64,000 bases of DNA from Nitrospinaceae bacterium (GCA_029261555.1 JAJDBB010000014.1:1-64000), one strand, 5' to 3'. Counted from the first letter of the stretch, positions 37,260-47,396 are shown. Program-made: numbers and translations. The notes: generated by a model from the letters alone, not told the origin.

Positions 37260-38420
37260 ATGAGCATAGGAAATTTTCTATTCACGTCAGAATCCGTATC
37301 GGAGGGCCATCCCGATAAAATTGCAGACCAGATTTCTGACGCCATTCTGGACAGCATACTCGCGCAGGACCCACACGCCCGCGTGGCTTGTGAGACCATG
37401 ATCACTACGGGATTCGCCACCGTGGCCGGCGAAATCAGCACCAATTGCTATATTGAGGTTCCCAGCATCGTGCGGAAAACCATCCAGAGAATCGGATACG
37501 ACCATTCCGAAAAGGGCTTTGACTTTGAAACCTGCGGCGTGTTGGTCTCTTTCGACGAGCAATCCCGGGACATCGCCCAGGGCGTGGACGACGATAAAAA
37601 GGAACAAGGCGCAGGCGACCAGGGAATGATGTTTGGTTACGCCTCCAATGAAACGCGGGAATTAATGCCCATGCCCATCATGTACGCCCACAAGCTGGTG
37701 CGGAAATTATCTGAGTTGAGAAAAAAAGGCGTCCTCCCCTACCTCAGGCCGGACGCCAAATCACAGGTGTCGGTCCGTTACGTAGACGGAAAACCCGTCA
37801 ACATTGAAACGGTCGTCATATCCACCCAGCACGACGCCAAAGTTTCCAACAGCCGATTGAAAGCCGACGTTAAAAAACTGGTCATCGAAAAAGTCATCCC
37901 GGAAAAGTTTCGCGCCAAAAAGATGAAAATCCATATCAATCCAACGGGACGTTTCGTCATCGGCGGTCCTCATGGAGACTGCGGACTCACGGGCCGTAAG
38001 ATCATCGTGGACACCTACGGCGGTTTCTCCCGCCATGGAGGCGGAGCCTTTTCCGGAAAAGACCCGTCGAAGGTCGACCGTTCCGCCGCCTACATGGCTC
38101 GCTACATCGCCAAAAATATGGTGGCCGCAAAAATTGCCGACCGTTGCGAAGTGCAACTCGCCTACGCCATTGGCGTGGCCGACCCGGTTTCGGTTTGTGT
38201 GGACGACTTTGGCACCGGCAAGGTGAACCCAGATTCGCTCGAAGGTCTGGTGCGAGACCACTTCAAATTGAAACCGGCGGACATCCTCAAGACTTTGGAT
38301 TTGCGCAAGCCAAAATACAGCGCCACCGCCGCTTACGGGCATTTTGGCCGCAACGAACCCGGCTTCACTTGGGAAGTTACGGACAAGGCAAAAGCCCTGG
38401 CCAAAGCCGCCGGTATATAA
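37260..38420 (+). CDS. metK: S-adenosylmethionine synthetase MetK
   Basis: Makes SAM from methionine and ATP. All signatures are intact: [20 protein letters not shown] at the start, [12 protein letters not shown] (about residues 118-129), [21 protein letters not shown] and [19 protein letters not shown]. The length (386 aa) is standard. A GAGGGGAG ribosome binding site is next to the ATG. It follows ptsP by 90 bp and ends in a strong terminator. I saw no SAM riboswitch in the short leader. Confidence 0.98.
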   Translation: MSIGNFLFTSESVSEGHPDKIADQISDAILDSILAQDPHARVACETMITTGFATVAGEISTNCYIEVPSIVRKTIQRIGYDHSEKGFDFETCGVLVSFDEQSRDIAQGVDDDKKEQGAGDQGMMFGYASNETRELMPMPIMYAHKLVRKLSELRKKGVLPYLRPDAKSQVSVRYVDGKPVNIETVVISTQHDAKVSNSRLKADVKKLVIEKVIPEKFRAKKMKIHINPTGRFVIGGPHGDCGLTGRKIIVDTYGGFSRHGGGAFSGKDPSKVDRSAAYMARYIAKNMVAAKIADRCEVQLAYAIGVADPVSVCVDDFGTGKVNPDSLEGLVRDHFKLKPADILKTLDLRKPKYSATAAYGHFGRNEPGFTWEVTDKAKALAKAAGI

Positions 38421-38432
38421 ATCAATCGAGCC

Positions 38433-38466
38433 GGAGCGTTGGGCCGCCCCAACGCTCCGCTCTTTT
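38433..38466 (+). terminator. Rho-independent terminator of metK
   Basis: An 11-bp perfect stem GGAGCGTTGGG-ccgc-CCCAACGCTCC followed by GCTCTTTTTT. It ends the nnr-to-metK run, 13 bp beyond the metK stop. Confidence 0.95.
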
Positions 38467-38489
38467 TTCAACCGCCTTTACCCTGTCCT

Positions 38490-39230
38490 TCAATCAGTTT
38501 TCCCCACCAATAAATAAGCCGAATTGGCGTAGACCGTTTGGGTCCGCACGATTTCAAAACCCGCCGCTTTCGCCTCCGCAATCATTTCCTCCAGCGTGTA
38601 GGACTTCCAGAATTCTTCCTGCAATTGCCGTTCGATAAATTTCAATCCAAAATGAAGCGTCAGCGGATAGAGCAGGCATTTCTTTATCCAAAACCGACCA
38701 GCTTTATTTTGAGCCTTATCCGACCCCAAACTTTCCCGGATGATATTTTTGGCGTCGTAAGTTATTGAAGGGTTCACCAGAGCCAGTGTGCCGCCGGGTT
38801 TTAGCGCTTCCTTAACGTCCCGCAAAACTTGCGCCCTGACTGCCGGATCGGAAAGCGTGTATAAAGAAAAATGCGCCAGTACGGCGTCCACGCTATTTTT
38901 CTTAATGGCCAGTCCGCAATTCAAATTGGACTGAAAGGGCAAAACCCAAGGCCTCGCCGGTGCGCTTGAATGTCTGGTTCTTAAGCGGTGAAGCCCGGAC
39001 GTCTGAATATCCGTCCCAATATAGCGTCCTAACGCGGACCGTTTTTCCTGAAAAACAGAGAGCGCCTGACCCGATCCGCAACCGACGTCCAAAACCGTCA
39101 TGCCCGCAAAGTCGGGAAGGCAATCGACAGCGGCCCTCATGGACTCCGCATACGACTCCGGAGTCAACAGGTCGTACAAACTCGAAGCAAACCCCAACCG
39201 CCAATAATTATTTTTATAAAATCCTGCCAT
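38490..39230 (-). CDS. Class I SAM-dependent methyltransferase
   Basis: A 246-residue Rossmann-fold methyltransferase of the methyltransf_11/25 type. The SAM-binding motif I is TVLDVGCGSGQALSVF (about residues 44-59); the acidic end of strand 2 is in YIGTDIQTSG, and motif III is ALKPGGTLALVNPS. The C-terminal part (ERQLQEEFWKSYTLEEMI) matches the variable substrate region of ubiquinone/small-molecule methyltransferases. The substrate cannot be named. It is convergent with metK and transcribed alone. Confidence 0.85.
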   Translation of the reverse strand: MAGFYKNNYWRLGFASSLYDLLTPESYAESMRAAVDCLPDFAGMTVLDVGCGSGQALSVFQEKRSALGRYIGTDIQTSGLHRLRTRHSSAPARPWVLPFQSNLNCGLAIKKNSVDAVLAHFSLYTLSDPAVRAQVLRDVKEALKPGGTLALVNPSITYDAKNIIRESLGSDKAQNKAGRFWIKKCLLYPLTLHFGLKFIERQLQEEFWKSYTLEEMIAEAKAAGFEIVRTQTVYANSAYLLVGKTD

Positions 39231-39324
39231 CCTTCTTTACCGACATATTCCCTTTCTTGCGAGCTTCCGTAAAAATTAATATAATGATTTCACCAAACGA
39301 GATCATACAAGGGAGTCGGTTTAC

Positions 39325-39762
39325 ATGGCAAAAAAACCTTTTATCAATAAATATGGATTTGTGGAATATCCCTTCCTGCACGATACGAGGAAGATGGGCA
39401 ACTGGTGGTTTTTTAATTTACTGGAGGACTACCTGAAACGGCGGTCGAGACAAAAGCACGGGGCCGAATATACCCGCGACCATATGGACGAAGACATGAT
39501 GTCGTTTCTACACGAAACCAATTTAAAACTTTACGTCCTGCTCCCCTCGGGCATGGGTATGGAGTTCAAGTTGATCGGAAAATTCAAAACGCCTGATATG
39601 ATTGAAATCGAAGATCCGGTGCCCTACATTGAGGAAAAGTTTGGCGGGGGTAAATTTAAAATGAATATTTACCACGAGGGAACGTTCGCTGGGACGGAAA
39701 ACTATAAAACGCACGGCGATCCAAAATGGGTGGAGATCCCGGACGATTCGCCGCTAGCTTAA
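39325..39762 (+). CDS. Conserved-looking hypothetical protein
   Basis: I do not recognise this 145-residue soluble protein. The N-terminal third is aromatic and basic (NKYGFVEYPFLHDTRKMGNW, then WFFNLLEDYLKRRSRQKHG). The rest is beta-rich (LKLYVLLPSGMGMEFKLIG, PYIEEKFGGGKFKMNIY). It has no signal peptide, membrane helix or cysteine. Codon use looks like its neighbours, so it is probably a real gene. It is convergent with the Rieske gene. Confidence 0.7.
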   Translation: MAKKPFINKYGFVEYPFLHDTRKMGNWWFFNLLEDYLKRRSRQKHGAEYTRDHMDEDMMSFLHETNLKLYVLLPSGMGMEFKLIGKFKTPDMIEIEDPVPYIEEKFGGGKFKMNIYHEGTFAGTENYKTHGDPKWVEIPDDSPLA

Positions 39763-39780
39763 AATATGCCCCGGCGACGA

Positions 39781-40194
39781 CTATAACTGCTCGTCGGGGT
39801 TGATGGGTTTTTGCACCAGGTCGATTTTGGCCGTTAAATCGGAAGGCATCTGGTTGGGACCCTTTCCCAGAGCCTTGGGTTTCTGGTCCCCTTCAATGCC
39901 TATCCAGACATTTCCTTTGGCCACGCGGACAGGATATACCTTTGTGAACAACTCAGGATTCTGCCGACATCCCCCGGTTTCCAAGTCGTAGCGCCATTCG
40001 TGATTGGGGCAAATCACAACGCCTTCCTCGATTCTCCCCTCCCCCAACGGCGCCCCCTTATGGAGGCACTTGTTGGCAACGGCATAATATTTCCCTTTAT
40101 AATTAAATAAAGCGATCTCTTCGTTCTTGGCGGCAACGATGATGGATTTTCCAACAGGAAGCTCTTCTTCTTTTATAACCCGGACAAATTTCAT
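39781..40194 (-). CDS. Rieske [2Fe-2S] ferredoxin-like protein
   Basis: A soluble 137-residue protein with one Rieske domain. The cluster ligands are in CLHKGAPLGEG (C-x-H, about residues 42-44) and CPNHEWRYDL (C-x2-H, about 61-64). There is no signal or membrane anchor, so it is a cytoplasmic ferredoxin of the NirD/BphF type rather than a bc1 component. Its electron partner is not encoded beside it. It follows tig by 15 bp and is the last gene of the ispG-tig run. The C-terminal 40 residues lie outside the domain. Confidence 0.9.
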   Translation of the reverse strand: MKFVRVIKEEELPVGKSIIVAAKNEEIALFNYKGKYYAVANKCLHKGAPLGEGRIEEGVVICPNHEWRYDLETGGCRQNPELFTKVYPVRVAKGNVWIGIEGDQKPKALGKGPNQMPSDLTAKIDLVQKPINPDEQL

Positions 40195-40209
40195 TTTATT
40201 CCCGACCCA

Positions 40210-41598
40210 TCAAGAAGCCTTGGCGTCTTCCGGAGACTCGGTTTCTTTTCCGGTATCCTCGACAAATTCAAATTCGCAATTGGAATAGATCAGGTCGAGC
40301 GCCTTTTGTCCGCGAATTTTCGAGGTGGTGTGAGCCATGGACTCCCGGTTGTTCGTCACCCGCGCCTGGATTTGCTCCAGGGTCTGCTTGGTTTCATCCG
40401 CCAGACGCTGATATTCATGATCCATGTCGCTTTGCGAAACCTGAATTTTTTCCTCGTCCGCTACGGCTTCCAAAATGGAATACCCCTTGGCGTTGAACGC
40501 GGCCTTTTCTCCCCATTCCTTTTTGGCTCGTTCTTCTTCAAACCCGGAATCCTCCCACTTCATTCCGGATTTTTGCATCTGGTATTTCATTCCCTCGACC
40601 ATGAACTTTAATTCGCGTTTTACGGAGGAATCAGGCGGAGTAAGATCGTTGTCTTCGATGAGTTTGTTGAAAATTTCTTCTTTAATTCGAACCTCTTCCT
40701 GATTCTCCTTGAACGCCTGAATGTCGGACTTCACGGCAAGGCGAAACTTCTCAACCGAATCCATGCCAATTTCTTTTCGCTTTACAAGCTCGTCGGTCAA
40801 CTCCGGCAACACCAGTTTTTTAACGTCCTTCAGTCGCACATTAAACAACCCTGTATCGACTTCCTCGTCTTCCTCGCTTCCAGGAATGGGCATGCTGACG
40901 CGTTTAATCTTGTTGTTCCAATCCGTTGGTAAAGCCACCTTGACCTCGAACTCCTCGCCCTTTTTATGTCCGATCAATTGTTGCTCAAATCCCTCGATCA
41001 TTTTTTTCTGGCCAATGCGAACCGAGTAATCCCGGGCGTCGCCGTTTTCCAGGCGCGCCCCTCCTCTTTGGAATCCTTCGAAATCCAGCAAAACGACGTC
41101 TCCCAACTGCGCGGCATGGTCGTCTTCAAAAGGTTCCAGTTCCCCCAACGGCTCTATAATTTTTGCGATGGCGCCGTCCACTTCCTTATCCGTCGCCTTG
41201 AACAATTTACGCTTAAACTTGAGTCCCATATAAGGCTTGAGTTTCACGTCCTCCTTGACGTCCAGCAAAACGGTAAACGAAAGCGGCGCGTCCTTCTTTA
41301 TATTCTTCAGTTCGCCGTGGTCGATCTCCGGCTCGCCCGCCGGGGTGATGCCGGACTCCTTGAGCGCTTTCTCATAATATTCCTGCATCAACTCCTGAAA
41401 CAAACTGCCGAAGGACTGAATCGGCACCTGCTTCTCCAGAATATTTTTTGGAATTTTTCCGGGCCGAAACCCCGGCATCTTAATTTGCTTGTTGACGTCC
41501 TTGTAAGCCTGCTCCACTCGGCTGGACATGACGGTTTCCGGAATCTTGATTTTCAATTTCCGTTTCCGGCCTTCCAATTCGACCACTTCGTATTCCAT
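40210..41598 (-). CDS. tig: Trigger factor (ribosome-bound chaperone and prolyl isomerase)
   Basis: Binds L23 near the ribosome exit tunnel. The N-terminal ribosome-binding signature is MPGFRPGKIPKNIL (about residues 39-52). The FKBP-type PPIase domain follows (about 150-245, with DVVLLDFEGFQ), carrying a short acidic insertion GSEEDEEVD. The long helical C-terminal arms complete the protein. At 462 residues it is full length. It starts 30 bp after ispG and is followed at 15 bp by the Rieske gene. The clpP-clpX pair that often follows tig is not here. Confidence 0.95.
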   Translation of the reverse strand: MEYEVVELEGRKRKLKIKIPETVMSSRVEQAYKDVNKQIKMPGFRPGKIPKNILEKQVPIQSFGSLFQELMQEYYEKALKESGITPAGEPEIDHGELKNIKKDAPLSFTVLLDVKEDVKLKPYMGLKFKRKLFKATDKEVDGAIAKIIEPLGELEPFEDDHAAQLGDVVLLDFEGFQRGGARLENGDARDYSVRIGQKKMIEGFEQQLIGHKKGEEFEVKVALPTDWNNKIKRVSMPIPGSEEDEEVDTGLFNVRLKDVKKLVLPELTDELVKRKEIGMDSVEKFRLAVKSDIQAFKENQEEVRIKEEIFNKLIEDNDLTPPDSSVKRELKFMVEGMKYQMQKSGMKWEDSGFEEERAKKEWGEKAAFNAKGYSILEAVADEEKIQVSQSDMDHEYQRLADETKQTLEQIQARVTNNRESMAHTTSKIRGQKALDLIYSNCEFEFVEDTGKETESPEDAKAS

Positions 41599-41628
41599 TA
41601 ATTTCCCTCGACTGATATCAAATTTTTG

Positions 41629-42780
41629 TTAAACGGCAGTTTCCTGTTCTTTCCCAAAACGCTCTTTTATAATCCGGTCAACCTCAGCTTTGAGTTTCGG
41701 CAAAATTTCATCGTACGAATAGGCCCCCAACGGTTCCGGTCCTTGTTTGAGGTTCACCTTGCTGGGACCGCACCAAAGGCCCAGGTCCGCGTCGTCCGTC
41801 TCTCCAGGACCGTTCACCCGGCATCCCATCACCGCGATGGTGAGTTTGTATTTTTCCGCGTAACGGGTCAACTCCCGGACGTCCTGCGCCAGTTCAACAA
41901 ATTTATCGTTCTCGACCCGCGAACAACTGGGACAGGAAATGATATTCAACCGTTCGTTAAAATTTTCTGGAACAGACCGAAACCGGCCCGCGTAAATATC
42001 GTCGATAATCTGCCGTCCAACGGTAATCTCCTCGCCCTTTTCCTCGTTAGGCAGAGTCAGAGAAACGCGAATGGTGTCGCCAATTCCGGCGGAAATCAAC
42101 TGCTCAAACGCGATCCGCGTTTTGATAATGCCTTCAGGCGGCATCCCCGCCTCCGTCACTCCAAGATGTAACGGAACGTCGGGCCGCTCCTTTGCAAAAC
42201 GCTTGTTGGCCTTGATCACCTCTTCCGCGTCCGAATCTTTAAGCGACACGCAATAATTCACAAATCCAAGGTCGTCCAAAATTTTGCAATGGTCGGCGGC
42301 GGAGCGCACCATGGCTTCCACCGAGTCGTCGGGATATTTGGCCAGGTAATCCGGATCGACGGAACCGCCGTTGACGCCGATGCGAATTGCGCAGTCGTTG
42401 TCCTTTGCGGCTTTGACGATAAACTCCACCTTTTCCCGAATGGTTTTGTCCTTATCAAGATGGTACAGATGCCCCGGGTTGTAGCGGATCTTATTCACAT
42501 GGGGCGCCACCTTTTCCGCCAGGCGGTAATTCTCCTGAAGGTCTACGGAAAGAACGGCGTCGGTATGCTTCCGAATTTCCTTGAGCGCTTCCAGATCGCG
42601 CTCGTCGTCAATCGCGATGCGAATCACGTCGGCATGGGCTTTTTCCAAAATTTCAACCTGGCGCCGGGTGGCGGGGATATCTTTTGTTTGCGTGGCGGCC
42701 ATGCTCTGAACAGCAATCGGAGCGTCGCCCCCAATTTCCAGCCTGCCGATTTTTATTTTTCGTGTTTTTCTGGTAATCAT
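41629..42780 (-). CDS. ispG: 4-hydroxy-3-methylbut-2-en-1-yl diphosphate synthase IspG (GcpE)
   Basis: The penultimate step of the MEP isoprenoid pathway. The N-terminal TIM-barrel ([31 protein letters not shown]) is followed by the C-terminal cluster domain with cysteines in ISCPSCSR and [10 protein letters not shown]. The 383-residue length is the short bacterial form without a plant-type insert. It leads the ispG-tig-Rieske run. Confidence 0.97.
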   Translation of the reverse strand: MITRKTRKIKIGRLEIGGDAPIAVQSMAATQTKDIPATRRQVEILEKAHADVIRIAIDDERDLEALKEIRKHTDAVLSVDLQENYRLAEKVAPHVNKIRYNPGHLYHLDKDKTIREKVEFIVKAAKDNDCAIRIGVNGGSVDPDYLAKYPDDSVEAMVRSAADHCKILDDLGFVNYCVSLKDSDAEEVIKANKRFAKERPDVPLHLGVTEAGMPPEGIIKTRIAFEQLISAGIGDTIRVSLTLPNEEKGEEITVGRQIIDDIYAGRFRSVPENFNERLNIISCPSCSRVENDKFVELAQDVRELTRYAEKYKLTIAVMGCRVNGPGETDDADLGLWCGPSKVNLKQGPEPLGAYSYDEILPKLKAEVDRIIKERFGKEQETAV

Positions 42781-43010
42781 TATATTAGAGAACCCTTAAC
42801 GGTTAAAATCAAAGTCCAGCTTCCTAAATTTTTCGTCTTTCAGACTATCAAAATAACCTGCGGCAAACAAACACAATTGCAAACGCCCCCGTTTATTCAA
42901 GCCTTCCAAACAGGAAAAGGTTTCCATGGGGGGTTTACTTAACGAATGGATAAAATGATACAATTGGTATTTATTTCACAAACTTCACGACCGGTCATAA
43001 TCTATTCGCC

Positions 43011-44873
43011 ATGAAAAAATTATTCCTCCTGCTCGCCCTGAACGTTCTTTTCGCTTCGCCTGCTTTTGCCGAACCGCAACACGGTTTGTCTTTATATGGA
43101 ACCAACGGTTTAAAATATCAACCGGGGCAACCCTACGACTACGCCAACCCAAACGCCCCAAAAGGCGGCCAGCTCACACTGAGCGATTTCGGAGCTTTTA
43201 CCAAGTTGAACCCCGCCTCGTTAAAAGGAGTCATCGCTCCAGGCGTCGGCGGATTCGTTTTTCAAACGCCCATGGACAGTTCCAGCGACGACGACGAACC
43301 TTTTTCGCAATACGGCAATCTGGTTGAAAAAGTGGAACTCGCCGAGGACCGCATGAGCATGGTGTATCACATATATAAAAATGCCCGTTTCTCGGACGGT
43401 CACCCGGTCACGGCGGACGACTTCGTTTTTTCCTTCGAGGTTATCCAGCACCCGGAATACCATCCGGTCTACAAACAATACTTCAAGGATATTAAAAAAG
43501 TCGAAAAACTCGACAAGCATCGAGTGAAATATACTTTTGCGATTTTCAACCAGGAACTTCCCCTGATAACGGGACAGATGTTTATTCTCCCCAAACATAT
43601 CTACGGCGCCGAGGGTAAAAATTTTGGGACCGACTTCGATGAAATTGCCGTCGGAAGCGGACCTTATGTGGTGGACAAATTCGATTTTGGAAAGTACATC
43701 ACTCTCAAACGCAACCCCGACTGGTGGGGCAAGGATATCGCCGCCAATAAAGGCCGCTACAATTTCGACAAGCTTACCTGGAAAGTTTACCTCGATCCCG
43801 TCGCCCAGCGGGAAGGATTCAAAGGCGGAGGGTTTGACGTCATGCTGGTCAACAGTTCGCGCGACTGGGCTTTGGATTTTCAAGGCGACTTCGTAAAAAA
43901 AAGCTATTACATTCGCCGCAAGGTTCCCCACAACCGGGTGGCGGGCATGCAGGGCTACGCCATGAACCAGCGCAACGATTTATTCAAGTCGCGAAAGGTT
44001 CGCGCCGCGATGGCGCTAGCGTTCGATTTTGAGTGGAGCAACAAAAATCTTTTTTATGGCCAGTACACCCGCAACGAATGTTACTTCGACAATAATCCGG
44101 AAATGAAGGCCAAAGGCCTGCCATCCGACGAGGTAAAAAAAATCCTTCTCGATCTTAAAAAGCGATATCCCAAACACGTCCCCAAAACCGTTTTCACCAA
44201 ACCGGTGGGAACTCCCGGCCAGGGGACGTCGAATGAAAAAAACCTGGCGCTGGCTAAGGCTCTGCTGGATTCCGCCGGTTGGAAACCGGGTAAGGACGGG
44301 ATACGTGAAAAAGACGGAAAAAAGTTAGCCTTCACAACGCTTTTAGCCAGTCCAGCTTTCCAGAGAATCACCGAACCTTTTAAGAACAATCTTCGCAAAA
44401 TCGGGGCGGACATGGACGTCAAACTGGTTCAGGTAGCCGAATACGAAGAGAAGTTGAGAAACTTCAAATTCGACATGGTCGTGGCCAGCTATCCCCAAAG
44501 CAGATCGCCGGGCAACGAGCAACGCTACATGTGGGGGAGCGAATCGGCGGACACTCCGGGAAGCCGTAATTTTATGGGAATCAAGAACCCCGCCGTCGAC
44601 GAGTTGATTGAAAAAATTGTCCAGGGAAAAACCCGAAAAGAACTGATCGACTCTATCCAGGCCATGGATCGAATTTTAACGCACCAGTTTTATCTAGTTC
44701 CCCACTGGTATATCGCTTACGACCGAGTGGTCTATTGGAATAGAATTTCCGGCCCAAAAGTCAACGCCTCCCAGGCCAACATCCTGAACAACATTCTGCA
44801 ATGGTGGTGGCTGGATCAGTCCAAAGCCGATAAATTAAAACAGGCGCGAAAAGCAAACAGCGCTGTGAATTAA
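43011..44873 (+). CDS. yejA: Periplasmic peptide-binding protein of a Yej-type ABC importer (YejA)
   Basis: A solute-binding protein of the SBP_bac_5 family (620 aa) with a clear signal peptide (LFLLLALNVLFASPAFA-E). It shows LSLYGTNGLKYQPGQPYDY, typical of the YejA group, then YHIYKNARFSDGHPVTADDFVFSFE and SGPYVVDKFDFGKYITLKRNPDWW. The next three genes complete the transporter. In E. coli YejABEF takes up oligopeptides and microcin C; the same substrate class is likely here. It lies divergent from ispG across 230 bp. Confidence 0.93.
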   Translation: MKKLFLLLALNVLFASPAFAEPQHGLSLYGTNGLKYQPGQPYDYANPNAPKGGQLTLSDFGAFTKLNPASLKGVIAPGVGGFVFQTPMDSSSDDDEPFSQYGNLVEKVELAEDRMSMVYHIYKNARFSDGHPVTADDFVFSFEVIQHPEYHPVYKQYFKDIKKVEKLDKHRVKYTFAIFNQELPLITGQMFILPKHIYGAEGKNFGTDFDEIAVGSGPYVVDKFDFGKYITLKRNPDWWGKDIAANKGRYNFDKLTWKVYLDPVAQREGFKGGGFDVMLVNSSRDWALDFQGDFVKKSYYIRRKVPHNRVAGMQGYAMNQRNDLFKSRKVRAAMALAFDFEWSNKNLFYGQYTRNECYFDNNPEMKAKGLPSDEVKKILLDLKKRYPKHVPKTVFTKPVGTPGQGTSNEKNLALAKALLDSAGWKPGKDGIREKDGKKLAFTTLLASPAFQRITEPFKNNLRKIGADMDVKLVQVAEYEEKLRNFKFDMVVASYPQSRSPGNEQRYMWGSESADTPGSRNFMGIKNPAVDELIEKIVQGKTRKELIDSIQAMDRILTHQFYLVPHWYIAYDRVVYWNRISGPKVNASQANILNNILQWWWLDQSKADKLKQARKANSAVN

Positions 44874-44918
44874 CCTGAGCGCTATCCTCATTAAAAACGT
44901 CTACACCCTCCCACATTC

Positions 44919-46061
44919 ATGATCAGCTATATCATTCGCAGATTGCTATTCATGTTCCCGACCTTGGTCGGGATCCTCACTATCACCTTCATCGTCATCC
45001 AATTTGTTCCCGGCGGCCCCGTCGACCAAATGAAATCCCAACTTCGCGGCCATAGCGGCGTGTTGACAGAAGCGGGCGGCGGAGCGGCGCTGGACGTCGC
45101 CGGACGAAAACAGGAGGAGCTCGATCCGAAATACCTCGAGCAATTGAAAAAAATTTACCACCTGGACCGTCCTCTATGGGAAAGGTACCTGCGGACCTTG
45201 GTCTGGTATTCCCCTAAACAAAACGACCGACCCTTTATTGAAAAATTTTTCGATTACGACAATTGGGAAGGGTTTCTCGTCTTCAAGTTTGGCGATTCGT
45301 TTTACCGCAACAAATCAGTGCTGGAGTTGATCGTCGAAAAACTTCCGGTCTCCGCTTCCCTGGGCGTGATCAGTTTTTTTACGACTTACATCGTCTGTAT
45401 CTTCCTTGGAGTATTCAAGGCCGTCCGGCACGAATCGACTTTTGATACAGCGAGCAGTCTGGTGGTTTTGATCGGGTACAGCACACCGGGGTTTGTTTTG
45501 GGGATTTTTCTGATTGTTTTTCTGGGGCCGGGCGACGGCGCGGTAGCGCACCTGATTCCGTTGGCCGGTCTCACCTCCGCAGGAGTACCGGGTTATGAAG
45601 ACTGGTCTGCCTGGGAGAAGCTTATCGATTACCTGCATCACCTTGCCGCGCCATTGATCTGCTTCATGGTGGGAAGTTTTGCGACCCTGACCATGCTCAC
45701 CAAAAACGCCGTGCTGGAGGAGATGCGCAAGCAATATGTGCTCACCGCAAAGGCAAAAGGACTCTCCCAGCGCGCCGTCTTGTTCAAGCATATTTTAAAA
45801 AATTCCCTCATTCCTCTGGTCACCGGTTTCCCCATCGGGTTTTTGGCGATGTTTTTTACCGGATCGCTGTTGATCGAACAAATTTTCACGCTCGACGGAC
45901 TGGGCCTTCTTTCCTATCAGGCGGTGATCCAGCGCGATTATCCGATTGTCATGGGAAACCTGTTCATATTTTCGCTGATGGGACTGGTGGGGCAATTGTT
46001 AACCGACGTCTCATACGTTCTCATTGATCGAAGAATTTCCTTCGAAGAATCCCAGGGTTGA
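44919..46061 (+). CDS. yejB: Yej-type ABC importer permease YejB
   Basis: An inner-membrane permease of 380 residues, BPD_transp_1 family. It opens with MISYIIRRLLFMFPTLVGI, the standard first helix of DppB/OppB-type permeases. It has a periplasmic loop with the YejB-like insertion after FVPGGPVDQM. The EAA-type cytoplasmic loop is AKAKGLSQRAVLFKHILKNSLIP (about 285-307). Its stop overlaps the optional TTG start of yejE. Confidence 0.93.
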   Translation: MISYIIRRLLFMFPTLVGILTITFIVIQFVPGGPVDQMKSQLRGHSGVLTEAGGGAALDVAGRKQEELDPKYLEQLKKIYHLDRPLWERYLRTLVWYSPKQNDRPFIEKFFDYDNWEGFLVFKFGDSFYRNKSVLELIVEKLPVSASLGVISFFTTYIVCIFLGVFKAVRHESTFDTASSLVVLIGYSTPGFVLGIFLIVFLGPGDGAVAHLIPLAGLTSAGVPGYEDWSAWEKLIDYLHHLAAPLICFMVGSFATLTMLTKNAVLEEMRKQYVLTAKAKGLSQRAVLFKHILKNSLIPLVTGFPIGFLAMFFTGSLLIEQIFTLDGLGLLSYQAVIQRDYPIVMGNLFIFSLMGLVGQLLTDVSYVLIDRRISFEESQG

Positions 46062-46069
46062 GGCGCGTA

Positions 46070-47392
46070 ATGAAACTGGATTCCGAACTGAAAATAAAAC
46101 TGGCGAAATTCAAGTCCGACAAGCGCGCCTGGTTCAGCTTCCTGTTCCTGTTTTCCCTTTTCGCGATCACCCTGCCGGCGGAAATTCTTTGCAATGTCCG
46201 CCCTCTTGTCATGAGCGTTGGTGGCAAGTTGTATTTTCCCGCTTTTGTCCAATACAGCGAAAAGGAATTTGGCGGGAGCGCCGAAGCGGAGCCGGATTAT
46301 CACTCGCAAAGTTTTCAAAATTTTATCCAGGGCGTTCCTGCAACCAATCAAAATTCCCCCGCTGTCGATTTGAGTGATTTTGACGATGAAGAACCGGCTC
46401 TGGCGGAGGACGATTCGTTTGGCCTTGGATTGGGAGACTTTGAAGATACGGAAACGGCGTCGCCGGAACCGGAGGCTATTTTTACTTTGACGCTGGAAGA
46501 TTTTGAAGAGGAAGACGCCTTTACTGCGAAACCTGAAATTTCCGTCCCTCAGCCAACGGCGGTCCAACACCAGCCAAAAGACGTCTGGTTCCTTTGGCCG
46601 CCGGTGCGTTATGACTACAAATACATTTCCACACAAAGCCGGTCGGGACGCGAGGTATTGGCCTCTCCTTTTGAAACCCGAAGCAAAATCGACAACCAGG
46701 TTATCCTTTCTTCCAGGGTGGACGGACATTACCTGGGAACGGACGACCGGGGACGCGACGTTCTCGCCCGCCTGATCTACGGTTTCAGGATATCGATGAT
46801 CTTTGGAATTTCCCTGGCCATTACCGGAACGCTGGTCGGATGCCTGTTGGGCGGCGTCCAGGGTTATTTTGGCGGGTGGATTGATCTTATCGGCCAGCGC
46901 ATCACGGAAATCTGGGGATCGATGCCCCGCCTTTTCATTCTTATCATCATCAGCTCCTTGCTGACCCGATCAGTCCTTGTTCTTTTCCTGGTGTTGAACC
47001 TGACCGCCTGGATGGGCATCGCCGCATACATCCGCGCTGAATTCCTAAAGGTGCGGAACCTGGAATTTGTGAAAGCGGCGAAGGCCATGGGCGTATCCGA
47101 TTTCAAAATCATGCGTCGCCACATATTGCCCAACTCCCTCACCCCGGTGATCACATTTTTTCCTTTCGAGGTTACGGCGGGAATCCTGGCGCTGGTGAGC
47201 CTGGACTTTTTAAACCTGGGCGTTCCCAGTCCTGCGCCCAGCATCGGCGAATTACTCTCCCAGGGAAAGGCAAACCTGCAGGCGACCTGGATCATCCTTC
47301 CCACCTTCGCGGTTTTGACGATCACTCTCAGCCTGCTCACTTTTGTCGGCGATGGAATCCGCAACGCCTTCGACCCCAGAAAGGCAAATTGA
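46070..47392 (+). CDS. yejE: Yej-type ABC importer permease YejE with acidic periplasmic insertion
   Basis: The second permease subunit. The first helix is preceded by LAKFKSDKRAW and followed by the usual PLVMSVGGKLYFPAFVQYSEKEFGG; the permease domain runs from TDDRGRDVLARLIYGFR to the end, with AKAMGVSDFKIMRRHILPN as the EAA loop. Against E. coli YejE (341 aa) it has about 80-100 extra residues between the periplasmic DYHSQ and WFLWPPVRY. The insertion is acidic and holds three copies of an L-x-D-F-[DE]-[DE] motif. The ATG at 46070 has GAGG upstream and is preferred to the TTG at 46058, giving 440 residues. Confidence 0.92.
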   Translation: MKLDSELKIKLAKFKSDKRAWFSFLFLFSLFAITLPAEILCNVRPLVMSVGGKLYFPAFVQYSEKEFGGSAEAEPDYHSQSFQNFIQGVPATNQNSPAVDLSDFDDEEPALAEDDSFGLGLGDFEDTETASPEPEAIFTLTLEDFEEEDAFTAKPEISVPQPTAVQHQPKDVWFLWPPVRYDYKYISTQSRSGREVLASPFETRSKIDNQVILSSRVDGHYLGTDDRGRDVLARLIYGFRISMIFGISLAITGTLVGCLLGGVQGYFGGWIDLIGQRITEIWGSMPRLFILIIISSLLTRSVLVLFLVLNLTAWMGIAAYIRAEFLKVRNLEFVKAAKAMGVSDFKIMRRHILPNSLTPVITFFPFEVTAGILALVSLDFLNLGVPSPAPSIGELLSQGKANLQATWIILPTFAVLTITLSLLTFVGDGIRNAFDPRKAN

Positions 47393-47396
47393 TCGC

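Noticed and set aside
39763-39810. Inverted repeat CCCCGGCGACGA / TCGTCGGGG between two convergent genes
   Set aside because: Pairing needs a 3-nt bulge, lies partly in the Rieske coding end and lacks a T-run, so a terminator call is not supported.
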